Below, piece by piece: positions 49,003-58,422 of a stretch of 64,000 bases of DNA. Made by a program: the position numbers and the translations under genes. The notes beneath the pieces are model-generated. The model had not been told where the DNA came from. It did no database searches and was given only the letters and a program-made list of their open reading frames with translations. Each line of letters opens with the position of its first letter. Position 1 is the stretch's first letter. The DNA is from Bin87 sp965220105 (GTDB taxonomy: Bacteria > Chloroflexota > Dehalococcoidia > Lucifugimonadales > UBA3495): the NCBI GenBank assembly GCA_965220105.1, contig OZ244811.1, forward strand, positions 2,170,001 to 2,234,000, in the 5' to 3' direction.

Positions 49003-50316
49003 ATGCGTTCGCTGCAGACCCGGGCGGCCCGGACCACCCCTTTCTACTACGGATGGGTCATCCTGGGGCTGACCGGGATTGCGTCATGTTCCTCCCGTCC
49101 GCTGATGTCGGTGGCAGTGCTGACGGTTTTCGTAGTGCCGATGGAGGAACAACTGGGCTGGACGCGCACGGAGTTGGCCGGCGCGGTGAGCCTGGGCGGA
49201 GTGATCGCCGTGGTGATGTCCCCGCTAGTGGGCCCGCTCATCGACCGGTACGGGTCCGGCCTGGTGGTTGGCATGTCGTCGGGCGTTGCCGGGGTTTGTG
49301 CTATCGGCCTGGGGCTGGTGAATCACATCTGGCTGTTCTACCTGGTGTACGTGCCGGGCCGGTTGGTGTTTGCCAGCCCCCTGGAGCTGGGAACGTCCAC
49401 GGCCGTGAGCAACTGGTTCATCCGAAGGCGGCCCTTTGCGCTGGCGATGAACCACGTGCTGCAGGGCTCCGGGCTGGCGATCATGCCGCTGGCTGCCCAG
49501 GTAATGATCGGGGCCTGGAGCTGGCAGACGGCGTGGTACGCTCTGGGAGTGTGGACGCTGGTGGTGGGGGTAGTGCCGGCCATTTTGTTGATGGGTCGGC
49601 GACCTGAGGATATCGGCCTGTTACCGGATGGCGATCGGGCTGCTCCCTCCAGGCCCGGCGAATCGGGCGGGCGGCGTCCCCAGACCAGCAGCGACGAGAT
49701 CAACTTTACCCTGCGGCAGGCGATGCGGACCCGGGCGTTCTGGCTGATGATGCTGTTCGCCTTCGCCGGATTTATCGCGCAGGCCGGGGTGTCGTTGCAC
49801 CAGGTGCCGCACTTTATCGACCAGGGGGTTCCCGCCTCGGCGGCGGTGTGGACCGCCAGTTCTTTCGCCATTTCCCAGGTACCGGCGAGTCTGCTGTGGT
49901 CGACCTTGTGTCAACGCTTGCCGATGCGCCTGACGATGCCGGCGGCTGGCCTGGTGGTCAGCAGCGGGGCGATGGTGACCGCGTTCGCCGACAACATCAG
50001 TACGGGTGTGACGGGCGCGTTTATCCTCGGTTTCGGCGTGGGCGGGTTGCATATCATCAGCCGGCTGACCTGGGCGGATTACTTCGGGCGGCTGCACCTG
50101 GGGGCCATCCGGGCCTGGGGACTGGCCGCGCAGGTGGGGGGTCAGGCGCTGGGGCCCACAGTGGCCGGCATGGTGGTGGACCGCATGGACACCTATCTAT
50201 GGGTGTTCATGGGTTTCGGCATCAACTTGGGCATTGTCTCATTGCTGATGCTAACCACCAGGCCGCCCGGTCGGCATCAGGCCGCCGGAGGACAGTTCAT
50301 CTCCGGCGAACCGTAA
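49003..50316 (+). CDS. MFS transporter, oxalate/monocarboxylate-like
   Basis: The 437-aa protein begins FYYGWVILGLTGIASCSSRP, the YGW start of the oxalate:formate antiporter branch, with loop motif PLIDRYGSGLVVG between helices 2 and 3. A linker containing TLRQAMRTRAFWLMMLF starts the second half. Twelve helices predicted. It is similar in architecture to the carrier at 32587. An extended -10 lies at 48878-48886. Substrate unknown. Confidence 0.85.
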   Translation: MRSLQTRAARTTPFYYGWVILGLTGIASCSSRPLMSVAVLTVFVVPMEEQLGWTRTELAGAVSLGGVIAVVMSPLVGPLIDRYGSGLVVGMSSGVAGVCAIGLGLVNHIWLFYLVYVPGRLVFASPLELGTSTAVSNWFIRRRPFALAMNHVLQGSGLAIMPLAAQVMIGAWSWQTAWYALGVWTLVVGVVPAILLMGRRPEDIGLLPDGDRAAPSRPGESGGRRPQTSSDEINFTLRQAMRTRAFWLMMLFAFAGFIAQAGVSLHQVPHFIDQGVPASAAVWTASSFAISQVPASLLWSTLCQRLPMRLTMPAAGLVVSSGAMVTAFADNISTGVTGAFILGFGVGGLHIISRLTWADYFGRLHLGAIRAWGLAAQVGGQALGPTVAGMVVDRMDTYLWVFMGFGINLGIVSLLMLTTRPPGRHQAAGGQFISGEP

Positions 50317-50344
50317 CTACGCCCGCTTGTTTGAGTGCAGCGTG

Positions 50345-50350
50345 TATAAT
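50345..50350 (+). promoter_or_regulatory. -10 box upstream of the small lipoprotein gene
   Basis: TATAAT in GTGTATAATTTGG, about 69 bases before GTG 50419. No -35 at standard spacing was found. Confidence 0.4.
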
Positions 50351-50418
50351 TTGGGCCACGCTGCTGTCCAAGTCACGGCGAGAGTCCGCACAACGGACAG
50401 CAGCGGCGCTGACCCGAC

Positions 50419-50877
50419 GTGCCATTGCGTAGATTTCTGACAACCATCCTGTTGACGGCCGGCCTGTTGGCGCTGGCCGTGACCGGCTTCGCAGCGTGCG
50501 ACGACCCTGAACCGACGCGGACTCCCGTACCGACGCCCACACCGACGGCGCAGCCGGTGGAACGGCTCTACCTGTATTTTCAGGAGCAGAAAGAGTTGAA
50601 TCCGGTGCGCTTCGAGCAGATGCTGGACGACCGGGGGCTATACGGGTTCACCGGGATAATCAGCGAGATAGACGGCTCGACGGTGCACTTCCTGGTCTTC
50701 CAGCGCTTCATGCGGAAGGACGAAACCGTGGAGTGCAACTTCGAGGACAAGGATGACGTCCTCAGCCTCAACGTCGGGGAGGTCGTGACGATGTACGGCA
50801 ACCTCGTCAAGGCCAAGCGCGTGGTCAGGCTGAAAGATTGCCGGCAGCAGTCGCCAGACCGGCCCAAGCGGCGGTGA
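50419..50877 (+). CDS. Lipoprotein with OB-fold (tRNA_anti-like) domain
   Basis: GTG 50419 opens a 152-aa protein with signal peptide and lipobox FAAC (residue about 26), a Thr/Pro-rich linker (TRTPVPTPTPTAQP), and a compact C-terminal domain (GIISEIDGSTVHFLVFQRF, LNVGEVVTMYGNLVKAKRVVRLKDC). This strand pattern is like the tRNA_anti-like OB fold seen in small secreted lipoproteins. Function unknown; exported and lipid-anchored. The gap 50878-51069 shows nothing recognised. Confidence 0.65.
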   Translation: MPLRRFLTTILLTAGLLALAVTGFAACDDPEPTRTPVPTPTPTAQPVERLYLYFQEQKELNPVRFEQMLDDRGLYGFTGIISEIDGSTVHFLVFQRFMRKDETVECNFEDKDDVLSLNVGEVVTMYGNLVKAKRVVRLKDCRQQSPDRPKRR

Positions 50878-51069
50878 TGCCGCCGGCGGGATGCTCCAAT
50901 ACCGGCCCAATCTGTGCCTTGACGATGCCATGTTACCGGCCTGTCAATCTCGCCGGGGACGGAGCAGCGGTTGTCGACCCGCGACCTTCCGAATGCGATA
51001 TCCGCGATTTGACCCGTCCTGGACATTAGTCATACAATTAGCCAACCCTTTGCTGCCAGGGAGCCCAGG

Positions 51070-51300
51070 ATGCCAATTGTGAATGTCCATCAAGCCAAGA
51101 CCCAGCTCTCGCGCCTGCTCGCACAAGTCGAAGCTGGCGAGGATGTCATCATTGCCCGCAACGGCAAGCCGGTGGCCCGTCTCGTACTCTGCCAGCCCCA
51201 GGGTAAACGGCAATTCGGTGCCTGGAGGGGCCGTTTGGTCGTCGACGATAGCTTCTTCGACCCGCTTCCGGACGTGGAGCTGTCTGCTTGGGAGTCGTAA
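51070..51300 (+). CDS. Phd/YefM-family antitoxin
   Basis: The 76-aa protein begins VNVHQAKTQLSRLLAQVEAGEDVIIARNGKPVARLV, the clear Phd/YefM fold, followed by a C-terminal tail (FDPLPDVELSAWES) that would bind the toxin. The toxin gene starts three bases after the stop. It should bind operator DNA as dimers; no operator was identified by eye. Confidence 0.92.
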   Translation: MPIVNVHQAKTQLSRLLAQVEAGEDVIIARNGKPVARLVLCQPQGKRQFGAWRGRLVVDDSFFDPLPDVELSAWES

Positions 51301-51303
51301 GCA

Positions 51304-51690
51304 TTGCGGCTCCTGCTCGACACCCACGCGTTCCTCTGGTGGCTCGCCGGGAGTGACAGATTGTCCGCTCCGGCCCGCCGGGCTATTGAAGATGAAGGAA
51401 ACGACATACTGATCAGCGCGGCTTCGGCCTGGGAAATCGCCACCAAGTATCGCCTCGGCAAACTACCGGGAGCCGGCGAAGTTGCGCTGGACATTCCCGG
51501 AGCCATCGCAGGCCAGGGCTTCGCAGAGCTGAAAATTACCGTCGACGATGCCGGGAGGGCCGGATCACTGCCGGGAGTCCACCGCGACCCTTTCGACAGG
51601 ATGCTCATCGCCCAGGGGTTGGCGCGGAACCTCGTGCTCATTTCGAGTGAGTTGGTATTCGACTCGTACGGCGTTCGCCGTCACTGGTAG
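51304..51690 (+). CDS. PIN-domain ribonuclease toxin (VapC type)
   Basis: TTG 51304 is the start. The 128-aa protein has the PIN catalytic acids in LLDTHAFLWWL, SAASAWEIATKYRLGKL and HRDPFDRMLIAQGL, followed by LVLISSE. This is the class that pairs with Phd-like antitoxins. Toxin activity (RNA cleavage) is inferred. The gap to uvrA (51691-51833) has no feature. Confidence 0.9.
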   Translation: MRLLLDTHAFLWWLAGSDRLSAPARRAIEDEGNDILISAASAWEIATKYRLGKLPGAGEVALDIPGAIAGQGFAELKITVDDAGRAGSLPGVHRDPFDRMLIAQGLARNLVLISSELVFDSYGVRRHW

Positions 51691-51833
51691 CGGTATCTCT
51701 TACCGCTGATCGACCAAACAGGCAAACATCGTCGAGGCGAAGCTCAAGGGCAATGTGCAAGATTGCTGGCGCCGCCCGCCGGGTCGACCCTTGCGCCGGC
51801 AATGCCAGTGTCCGCGGGGTGCGCTGAAAGAAC

Positions 51834-54800
51834 CTAGTCCGCGGCCAGTACGCCCTGGCCCAGGGATTGCCGCAGGTAGCGCCCGGTGTGGGACTGGTCG
51901 ACCCGGGCCAGCATCTCGGGGGTGCCGCAGGCCAGCAGGTTGCCGCCCAGATCGCCGGCGTCGGGACCCAGGTCGATTACCCAGTCGGCGTTTTTTATAA
52001 GGTCCAGATTGTGTTCGATGAGCAGGACCGAGTTGCCCTGGTCGACCAGGCGGTGCAGCACACGCAGCAGGGCGGCGCAATCCTCGAAGGACAGGCCGGT
52101 GGTGGGTTCGTCCAGCAAGTAGAAGGTGCGTCCGGTGGCGCGGCGGGACAGTTCCGTGGCGAGCTTGACCCGCTGGGCCTCTCCGCCAGACAACGTGGTG
52201 GCCGGCTGTCCCAGGCGGATGTACCCCAGGCCCACGTCGCGCAGGGTTTCCAGCTTGGTGCGGATGCGGTTGAAGTTCCAGAAGAAGTCCAGCGCCGTCT
52301 CCACCGTCATCGAAAGCACGTCGGCGATGGACTGGTCGCGCAGCAGCACTTCCAACGCTTCCCGGTTGTAGCGGCGGCCCTGGCAAACCTCGCAGGGGAC
52401 GGTGACGTCGGGGAGGAATTGCATCTCGATCTGAATGTAACCCTCCCCCTGGCAGGCCTCGCAGCGTCCGCCCTTGACGTTGAAGGAGAACCGACCCGGC
52501 TTGTACCCGCGAATACGGGCCTCGGGCAGCGTGGCGAATAGCTCGCGGATGGGGGTGAAAGCGCCGGTGTAGGTGGCCGGATTGCTGCGGGGCGTGCGCC
52601 CGATGGGCGACTGGTCGATGTTGACCACCTTGTCGATATGCTCGATGCCACGCACTTCGTCGTGCTCGCCGGGGCGGTCGCGGCCCTGGGACACGGCCTG
52701 GGCCAGGCGTTTGTAGAGGATGTCATAAACCAGGGTGCTTTTGCCGCTGCCGGAGACGCCGGTTACGCAGGAGAGCAGGCCCAGGGGGAACTCCACGTCG
52801 ATGCCCTTCAGGTTGTTCTCCCGGGCGCCGGTGACGGAGATGAACAATCCGTTGCCGGGGCGGCGTTCCTCGGGGGTGGGGATGCGCTTGCGTCCGCTGA
52901 GGTAAGCGCCGGTGAGGGATGCGTCGTTATCCATGACGGCGGCCACGTCGCCGGTGGCCACGATTTCGCCGCCGTGCTCGCCGGCTCCGGGCCCCAGGTC
53001 GACGATATAGTCGGCGGCGCGCATCATGGCATCGTCGTGCTCCACCACAATGACGGTATTGCCCATGTCACGCAGGCGCGTCAGGGTTCCGATCAGACGG
53101 TGGTCGTCGTGGGGGTGCAGGCCGACGGTGGGTTCGTCGCAAACGTACAGCACGCCCGTAAGCCCGCTGCCAATCTGGGTGGCCAGGCGGACGCGCTGCG
53201 CCTCGCCGCCGGAGAGAGTGCGGGCGGTGCGGCTCATGGTCACATAGTCCAGCCCGATGCTGTCCAGGAAATGCAGGCGGCCCTCGATTTCCTTGAGGAT
53301 CTGGTCGGCGATGGTCAGTTCCCGCGGGGTGAGGGTGGTCGGTTCCGCGGGACGGGGTTCGGTCTTGCGGCTGCGGCGTGCCCGCGGCTTCTTGCCGTCT
53401 TTGGGCGTTCCATTGTGGGTAGTTCCGGTGTCGGTAGTTCCGGCATCCGGCACGGCCGGCGCGGCGGCGGGATCGTGGCCGTTGGCGCTGGAATGCTGCC
53501 CGTTAACCGACCCGTTGGCCGACGGTTCCGCGTCCGGCCTGATGCTGCGAACCCATTGCAGACCGCGCCCGATGGTGAGGCCGGTGACCTCCATGATGTT
53601 CTGGCCGCACACCAGCACGCCCAGGGCTTCCGGTCGCAGGCGGGCGCCGGCGCAGGACCGGCAGGCGCGCTGGGCCATGTAACGTTCGATTTCACTGCGG
53701 GTGTGGTCCGATTCGGTGTCCCGGTAGCGGCGTTGCAGGTTGGGGATGACGCCCTCATAGGTGGTGTTCCAGGCGTAGGTGCGGCCCCGACCGGTGCGGT
53801 GGCGAACCTGCACCTTCAGCTTCCCCGCGCCGTAAAGGATTATGTTGACTTGCTCGTCCGTGAGTTCGCGGACCGGTACCTGGGCCGAGAAGTCGAATTC
53901 GGTGGCGACGGCCTCCATCATGCTGGCGTACCAGGCGTTGGCGGCGCCGGAGCGGGCCCACGGTACGATGGCGCCCTCCAGCAGGGACAACGACCGATTC
54001 TGGATCACCAGGGATGGGTCGACCTCCAGCTGGTAACCCAGACCGGTGCAGGTGGAGCAGGCGCCGTGGGGGCTGTTGAAGCTGAAGGTGCGGGGCTCAA
54101 TTTCGGGCAGGCTGATGCCACAGGCCACGCAGGCGAACTGCTCGCTGAAAACCAGGTCGTCGTCGCCCTCCCGGGCCACGGTGAGCACACCTTCGCCCTC
54201 GCGCAGGGCCGTTTCCACCGATTCGGTTACGCGACTGGTCTCGGTGTCGTCGCGCACGATCAGACGGTCGACGACGATATCTATGTAATGCCACTTCTGC
54301 TTATCCAGCGCCAGGGCGTCGGTATCTTCAACCAGCATCACCTCGCCGTTGACCCGCAGGCGAACGAACCCGCCCCGCTTGGCGGCCTCGAACACCTCCC
54401 GATGCTCACCCTTCTTGCGGCGTATTTTGGGGGCCAGCAGGGTGATGCGGGAGGACTCGGGCAGGTGGAGGATGGCGTCGACGATTTGCTGGACGGTCTG
54501 GCGGGCCACCGGGTTGCCGCACTTGGGGCAATGGGGTTTGCCGACCCGGGCAAAGAGGAGGCGGAGGTAGTCGTAAATCTCGGTTACGGTGCCCACCGTG
54601 GAGCGCGGGTTGTGGGAAACGCCCTTCTGGTCGATGGAGATGGCCGGCGAAAGGCCTTCGATGTAATCCACGTCGGGCTTGTCCATGCGGCCCAGGAACT
54701 GGCGGGCGTAGGCGGACAGGGACTCGACGTACCGGCGCTGTCCCTCGGCGTAGATGGTGTCGAAGGCCAGGCTGCTCTTGCCGGAACCGGATACGCCGGT

Positions 54801-54893
54801 GATGACCACCAGCCGGTCCCGGGGGATGGTAACGTCGATGTTTTTCAGGTTGTGCTCGCGGGCACCCTTGATGTAAATGACGTCCTGAGGCAT
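51834..54893 (-). CDS. uvrA: Excinuclease ABC subunit A
   Basis: The 1019-aa protein starts IYIKGAREHNLKNIDVTIPRD. It has both ATP sites (GVSGSGKSSLAFDTIYAEGQ and GVSGSGKSTLVYDILY), ABC signatures (TLSGGEAQRVRLATQ, TLSGGEAQRVKLATE), DEPTVGLHPHD, LDEPTTGL and the cysteine knuckles (CPKCGNPV, CVACG...CSTC, CEAC...CEVC). It is about 70 residues longer than usual because of an insertion at residues about 455-522. The insert is Asn/Gly/Ala/Pro-rich, then basic (KKPRARRSRKTEPRP), just before the first signature domain. UvrA2 with UvrB detects bulky DNA damage. Not in an operon. Confidence 0.96.
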   Translation of the reverse strand: MPQDVIYIKGAREHNLKNIDVTIPRDRLVVITGVSGSGKSSLAFDTIYAEGQRRYVESLSAYARQFLGRMDKPDVDYIEGLSPAISIDQKGVSHNPRSTVGTVTEIYDYLRLLFARVGKPHCPKCGNPVARQTVQQIVDAILHLPESSRITLLAPKIRRKKGEHREVFEAAKRGGFVRLRVNGEVMLVEDTDALALDKQKWHYIDIVVDRLIVRDDTETSRVTESVETALREGEGVLTVAREGDDDLVFSEQFACVACGISLPEIEPRTFSFNSPHGACSTCTGLGYQLEVDPSLVIQNRSLSLLEGAIVPWARSGAANAWYASMMEAVATEFDFSAQVPVRELTDEQVNIILYGAGKLKVQVRHRTGRGRTYAWNTTYEGVIPNLQRRYRDTESDHTRSEIERYMAQRACRSCAGARLRPEALGVLVCGQNIMEVTGLTIGRGLQWVRSIRPDAEPSANGSVNGQHSSANGHDPAAAPAVPDAGTTDTGTTHNGTPKDGKKPRARRSRKTEPRPAEPTTLTPRELTIADQILKEIEGRLHFLDSIGLDYVTMSRTARTLSGGEAQRVRLATQIGSGLTGVLYVCDEPTVGLHPHDDHRLIGTLTRLRDMGNTVIVVEHDDAMMRAADYIVDLGPGAGEHGGEIVATGDVAAVMDNDASLTGAYLSGRKRIPTPEERRPGNGLFISVTGARENNLKGIDVEFPLGLLSCVTGVSGSGKSTLVYDILYKRLAQAVSQGRDRPGEHDEVRGIEHIDKVVNIDQSPIGRTPRSNPATYTGAFTPIRELFATLPEARIRGYKPGRFSFNVKGGRCEACQGEGYIQIEMQFLPDVTVPCEVCQGRRYNREALEVLLRDQSIADVLSMTVETALDFFWNFNRIRTKLETLRDVGLGYIRLGQPATTLSGGEAQRVKLATELSRRATGRTFYLLDEPTTGLSFEDCAALLRVLHRLVDQGNSVLLIEHNLDLIKNADWVIDLGPDAGDLGGNLLACGTPEMLARVDQSHTGRYLRQSLGQGVLAAD

Positions 54894-55218
54894 GACATCC
54901 CAATTCTACCAAATGTGGAGCCGGCAGTGTGCCCTAACCTTAACTCACTCCCGAAGGGAGACGCTGGCACAAATTTTCATTCCCAGCGAAGCGCGGCAAT
55001 CTCGATGAGGTTGAACACGCGTCGGCGAACCGCCGCTGCGACGACGACGAGATTGCCACGCTACGCTCGCAATGACAAAGTGGGTACGTATGAGAGGGTT
55101 GCTGCGATTGGCGCAACGGCGTCATTGCGTGTCACGGGATTGCCGCGTCGCTGCCCTCTTCGCGATGACATTGTTGTAGGGCTGGGATCTTCACGCTGAC
55201 CCATTGAGGGGCCGGGCG
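54894..55218. repeat. Intergenic region with two family B repeats
   Basis: 54977-55077 and 55121-55170 are family B palindromes (arms CAGCGAAGCGCGGCAATCTC and GAGATTGCCACGCTACGCTC; second copy CGTCATTGCGTGTCACGGGA). A degenerate family A copy lies near 54930-54960. No gene found. Confidence 0.65.
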
Positions 55219-55656
55219 TTACTCCAGCTCGACCAGGGGGTCGTTGGCGCTTACCGAGTCCAAGGGTTGCACGAAGACGGTTTTGACGACGCCATCCCGG
55301 TGGGCCAGGATGCTTTGCTCCATCTTCATGGCTTCTACGACGCATACCTCGTCACCGGCGGAGACGGCGTCGCCGGGACGCACCAGCACCGACATAACCC
55401 GGCCCGGCATGGGGGATCGCAGGATATCGTCGTCCACCGGCGCGCCGGCTCCGGGCGTCGCCGGAGTGGGCGCTTCCGGTACGTCGAGGCCACCTGAGGG
55501 TCGGCCCCGGCGGGGCGGGGTTGGCCCGCTGTCCACCTCGATATCGATCTGGAAGGTTTCGCCGTCGACGGTTACTTCGACGGGCGACTGAGTCAGGTCG
55601 CCGACCTCGACGGTATACCACTGGTCGCCGATGCGTACCCTTATTGTTGTTGCCAC
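55219..55656 (-). CDS. accB: Biotin carboxyl carrier protein (acyl-CoA/acetyl-CoA carboxylase)
   Basis: The 145-aa protein ends in a biotinyl domain, with the modified lysine in EAMKM (Lys111) and SPMPGRVMSVLVRPGDAVSAGDEVCVVEAM before it. An acidic/proline-rich linker (PTPPRRGRPSGGLDVPEAPT) and an N-terminal small domain precede it. It lies 221 bases after the biotin carboxylase gene, with which it forms a carboxylase; the gap contains family A repeats (55781-55855). The carboxyltransferase partner is not in the window, so substrate specificity (acetyl-CoA or propionyl-CoA) is unknown. Confidence 0.9.
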   Translation of the reverse strand: MATTIRVRIGDQWYTVEVGDLTQSPVEVTVDGETFQIDIEVDSGPTPPRRGRPSGGLDVPEAPTPATPGAGAPVDDDILRSPMPGRVMSVLVRPGDAVSAGDEVCVVEAMKMEQSILAHRDGVVKTVFVQPLDSVSANDPLVELE

Positions 55657-55877
55657 GTTGGTTATGGTTCCGCCTGGTGAGTGGCGATCAGATTGCCACG
55701 CAAAGACGGCGATGGCAAGTCATCATCCGGAGGCACGGTAGACATTGGGGATAAAGGAGGATGGTTGGGCGCGCCCAGGTCACCCTGACCCCAACCTTCC
55801 ACCGAAGGGAGAGAGCGCCCTCACCCCAACCATTTCCCATCGAGGGAGAGGGGGTCATTCCAATGCCGGTGAGGTTA
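55657..55877. repeat. Gap between accC and accB with family A palindromes
   Basis: 55781-55855 contains ACCCTGACCCCAACCTTCCA..GAAGGGAG and CCCTCACCCCAACCATTTCC..GGGAGAGGG. These sit inside an expected operon and could fold in the shared mRNA. Confidence 0.6.
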
Positions 55878-57458
55878 TCAGGAGGCGCTGCCCAATCGAG
55901 AGCGGAAGAGTTCCCGGCGGCCCATGGTCCGCCAGCGGGACCCGCTGTCGCTCGGAACGGCGATGGCATCCTGCTGGGCGTTTTGGGCAGCCACTACCGC
56001 CGCGCCGATGGCGGCAGCCAGGGCTCGGGGGTTCTGCGCCAGGTCGGGGTCGTAGCCGTTCTGGCGCCCGGTCGTCGATGAGCCGCGAGGGTTGGCGTGG
56101 ATGCCGTGGGCCCGCTGCCGCCGCTCCAGGATATTGGCCAGGCTGCCGGTGTTGTACTCGCCCGAGGAGAACTCGTCGCTGGCCAGCACGTCGCGCAACA
56201 GCGGTATGTTGGTGGTCACCCCTGCCAGGTGGAAATCGGCCAGGGCGGCGTCCAGGGTGGCGATGGCGCCGGCCCGGTCCGGCCCCCAAGCCATGACCTT
56301 GGCCAGCAGCGGCTCGTAGTGCAGCGATACTTCATAGCCAACGAACAGGGCGGTGTCCACCCGGACGTTCTCCCCCTCAGGGAGATGGAGGTCGGTAACG
56401 ACGCCGACGTTGGGCAGGCAGGTGTCGGGGTCTTCGGGGTACACGCGGGCTTCGATGGCATGGCCGTTGGCGTGGATGTCGCGCTGCCGCAGTCCGAAGG
56501 GGATGCCGGCGGCGGACTGGAGTTGCAGTTCCACGATGTCCTGTCCGGTGAGCAACTCCGATACGCCGTGTTCCACCTGTAGGCGCGGGTTCATCTCGAG
56601 GAAGTAAAAATGGCCATCGGGCATCACCAGGAATTCCACGGTGCCGGCGTTGGTGTAGCCGACCTCACGCCCCAGCTGCCGGGAAAGGCGGCCGATTTGG
56701 CCGCGCACTTCGGTGGAGAGTTTGGCCGATGCCGGCGTCTCCTCGATGAGCTTCTGGTTGCGGCGCTGAATGGAGCAGTCCCGTTCGTAAAGGTGCAGGA
56801 CGTTGCCGTACTGGTCGGCGATGAGCTGCACCTCGATGTGGGATGCGCCCTGGAGGTAGCGTTCGTAGAAGAGGCTGGAATCGGCGAAGGCGGCCTCGGC
56901 GGTTTTGCGCGTGCGCTCGATGATGGGTTCCAGCTCGTCCATGCTGTGGACCACGTGGATGCCGATGCCGCCGCCGCCGGCGGTGGCCTTGACCATCATG
57001 GGGAAGCCCAGCTCCCAGGCGCGGGTGATGGCCTCGTCGTCGCGAACGGGCTCCTCGGTGCCGGGCATGACCGGCAGCCCGGACTTGCGGGCGACGCGTC
57101 GGGCGGACAGCTTGTCGCCCATCTGGTTGAGCACTTCTTCGCCGGGCCCGATGAACACCACGCCGTCGGATTTACAGCGACGGGCCAACTCCGAGTTTTC
57201 CGACAGGAAACCGTAGCCAGGATGGATGGCCTGGGCCCCGGTGTCGCGGCAGGCGGTCAGCACGTGGTCGATATTGAGATAGGAGTCCGATGCGGTGGCG
57301 CTGCCGATACGTACCGCTTCGTCGGCCAGGCGGGTGTGGACGGCGCCGGCGTCGGCGTCGGAATAGACGGCCACGGTGGCAACACCCAACCGTTGGCAGG
57401 TGCGAATGATGCGGGCGGCAATTTCGCCCCGATTGGCAACCAGTACCTTGCTGAACAT
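55878..57458 (-). CDS. accC: Biotin carboxylase subunit
   Basis: The 526-aa protein starts FSKVLVANRGEIAARIIRTC. It contains HPGYGFLSENSELA, the glycine-rich lid KATAGGGGIGIHVV and EMNPRLQVEHGVSEL, all of the ATP-grasp biotin carboxylase. It is about 75 residues longer than stand-alone AccC, with a C-terminal tail (DLAQNPRALAAAIGAAVVAAQ, then RWRTMGRRELFRSR) like the linker that precedes the carrier domain in fused acyl-CoA carboxylases. It carboxylates biotin on the carrier encoded downstream. Its catalytic residues look intact. Confidence 0.95.
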   Translation of the reverse strand: MFSKVLVANRGEIAARIIRTCQRLGVATVAVYSDADAGAVHTRLADEAVRIGSATASDSYLNIDHVLTACRDTGAQAIHPGYGFLSENSELARRCKSDGVVFIGPGEEVLNQMGDKLSARRVARKSGLPVMPGTEEPVRDDEAITRAWELGFPMMVKATAGGGGIGIHVVHSMDELEPIIERTRKTAEAAFADSSLFYERYLQGASHIEVQLIADQYGNVLHLYERDCSIQRRNQKLIEETPASAKLSTEVRGQIGRLSRQLGREVGYTNAGTVEFLVMPDGHFYFLEMNPRLQVEHGVSELLTGQDIVELQLQSAAGIPFGLRQRDIHANGHAIEARVYPEDPDTCLPNVGVVTDLHLPEGENVRVDTALFVGYEVSLHYEPLLAKVMAWGPDRAGAIATLDAALADFHLAGVTTNIPLLRDVLASDEFSSGEYNTGSLANILERRQRAHGIHANPRGSSTTGRQNGYDPDLAQNPRALAAAIGAAVVAAQNAQQDAIAVPSDSGSRWRTMGRRELFRSRLGSAS

Positions 57459-57643
57459 CTCAGGCCCCTATCCGTCAATCCAATGGTAATGCGCCGCAGT
57501 TTACCTGGCGAATGTGAAGAAAGTGTGCGGCGTGCCAGTGGGTTGACTTGTCGCTTCGGTGGGAAGAAGGCGGCGCAACCGCTGCCATAGACGACGTTTT
57601 AATCCTTTTGCCGTCGGTGGTTCAACAACCGGTGAGGCGAGTT

Positions 57644-58405
57644 TCAGGATAATTTGGTGGCTTCCAGAAAAGTTTTGGAGTTGACCTGCCGGTCCAGCCA
57701 GTATTGCAGGCTGGTAGACAGGACGTTGTTGACTTCGTCCAAAACGGAATCAGGCACGACGATGTCTGGCAACTCGGCGGGTCGGACGGTGCGGTGCAGT
57801 AGTCGCAATACCTTGAGGGCCGGCAGCGAAAGGGGGCGAATCAGGACGTCGGTGGGGGTGCAGGTCAGGCACAGGGTTCCGCCGGCCCCGGCGGCGAAAC
57901 GGTGTTTTTCTGGCTCCAGTTCCGCGCCGCAATTGATGCAGCAGTATAACTCGGGCAGGAACCCGGAAAGATTCAGCAAATGCAGGTCGAAGTAACGCAG
58001 GCGCAGGTCGGAAGTCGGGTGCGTGGCAACGGATTCCAGGGTCTGCAGGGTGAGGGAGAAGAGCTCGGGGTTGGGCGCTTCGGTTGCGCTGAAGCCATCG
58101 GCCAGTTCGGCTACGTAGAGGGCCCGGGCGGTGGTCTGGTAGTCGTTTTTGACCGACTGGAATGCGGTGATCACCTCGGCCTCGCTGATGACATCCAGCG
58201 ACCGCCCCCGCGCCAGGGAAACGCGCAGCAGCGTCAGGGGTTCAAGGTGTCCCATGAGCTTGCTGGTGAGGCGGCGGGCGCCGCGGGCGACCACCTCCAG
58301 TTTGCCGTGCTCCCGGGTGAGCAACGTTGAGATGACGTCGGCCTCGCCGGCGATGCGCTTGCGGAGGGTGAGTCCGACGGCGCGGTAGGTGCGCGGCAGC
58401 GTCAT
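57644..58405 (-). CDS. recO: DNA repair protein RecO
   Basis: The 253-aa protein has the RecO N-terminal OB fold (TYRAVGLTLRKRIAGEADVIST, LTREHGKLEVVARGARR) and a zinc site CCINCGAELE...CLTC. RecO loads RecA on SSB-coated DNA together with RecR, encoded 17 bases upstream on the same strand, so both are co-transcribed. The gap 57459-57643 has nothing recognised. Confidence 0.93.
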   Translation of the reverse strand: MTLPRTYRAVGLTLRKRIAGEADVISTLLTREHGKLEVVARGARRLTSKLMGHLEPLTLLRVSLARGRSLDVISEAEVITAFQSVKNDYQTTARALYVAELADGFSATEAPNPELFSLTLQTLESVATHPTSDLRLRYFDLHLLNLSGFLPELYCCINCGAELEPEKHRFAAGAGGTLCLTCTPTDVLIRPLSLPALKVLRLLHRTVRPAELPDIVVPDSVLDEVNNVLSTSLQYWLDRQVNSKTFLEATKLS

Positions 58406-58422
58406 GGCCTGAATTACCCGGC

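Noticed and set aside
52638..55199. Long open frame on the + strand opposite uvrA (more than 800 codons)
   Set aside because: It lies wholly antisense to a conserved gene, is Gly/Val/Ala/Asp-rich in the manner of GC-rich mirror frames, and shows no family motif.
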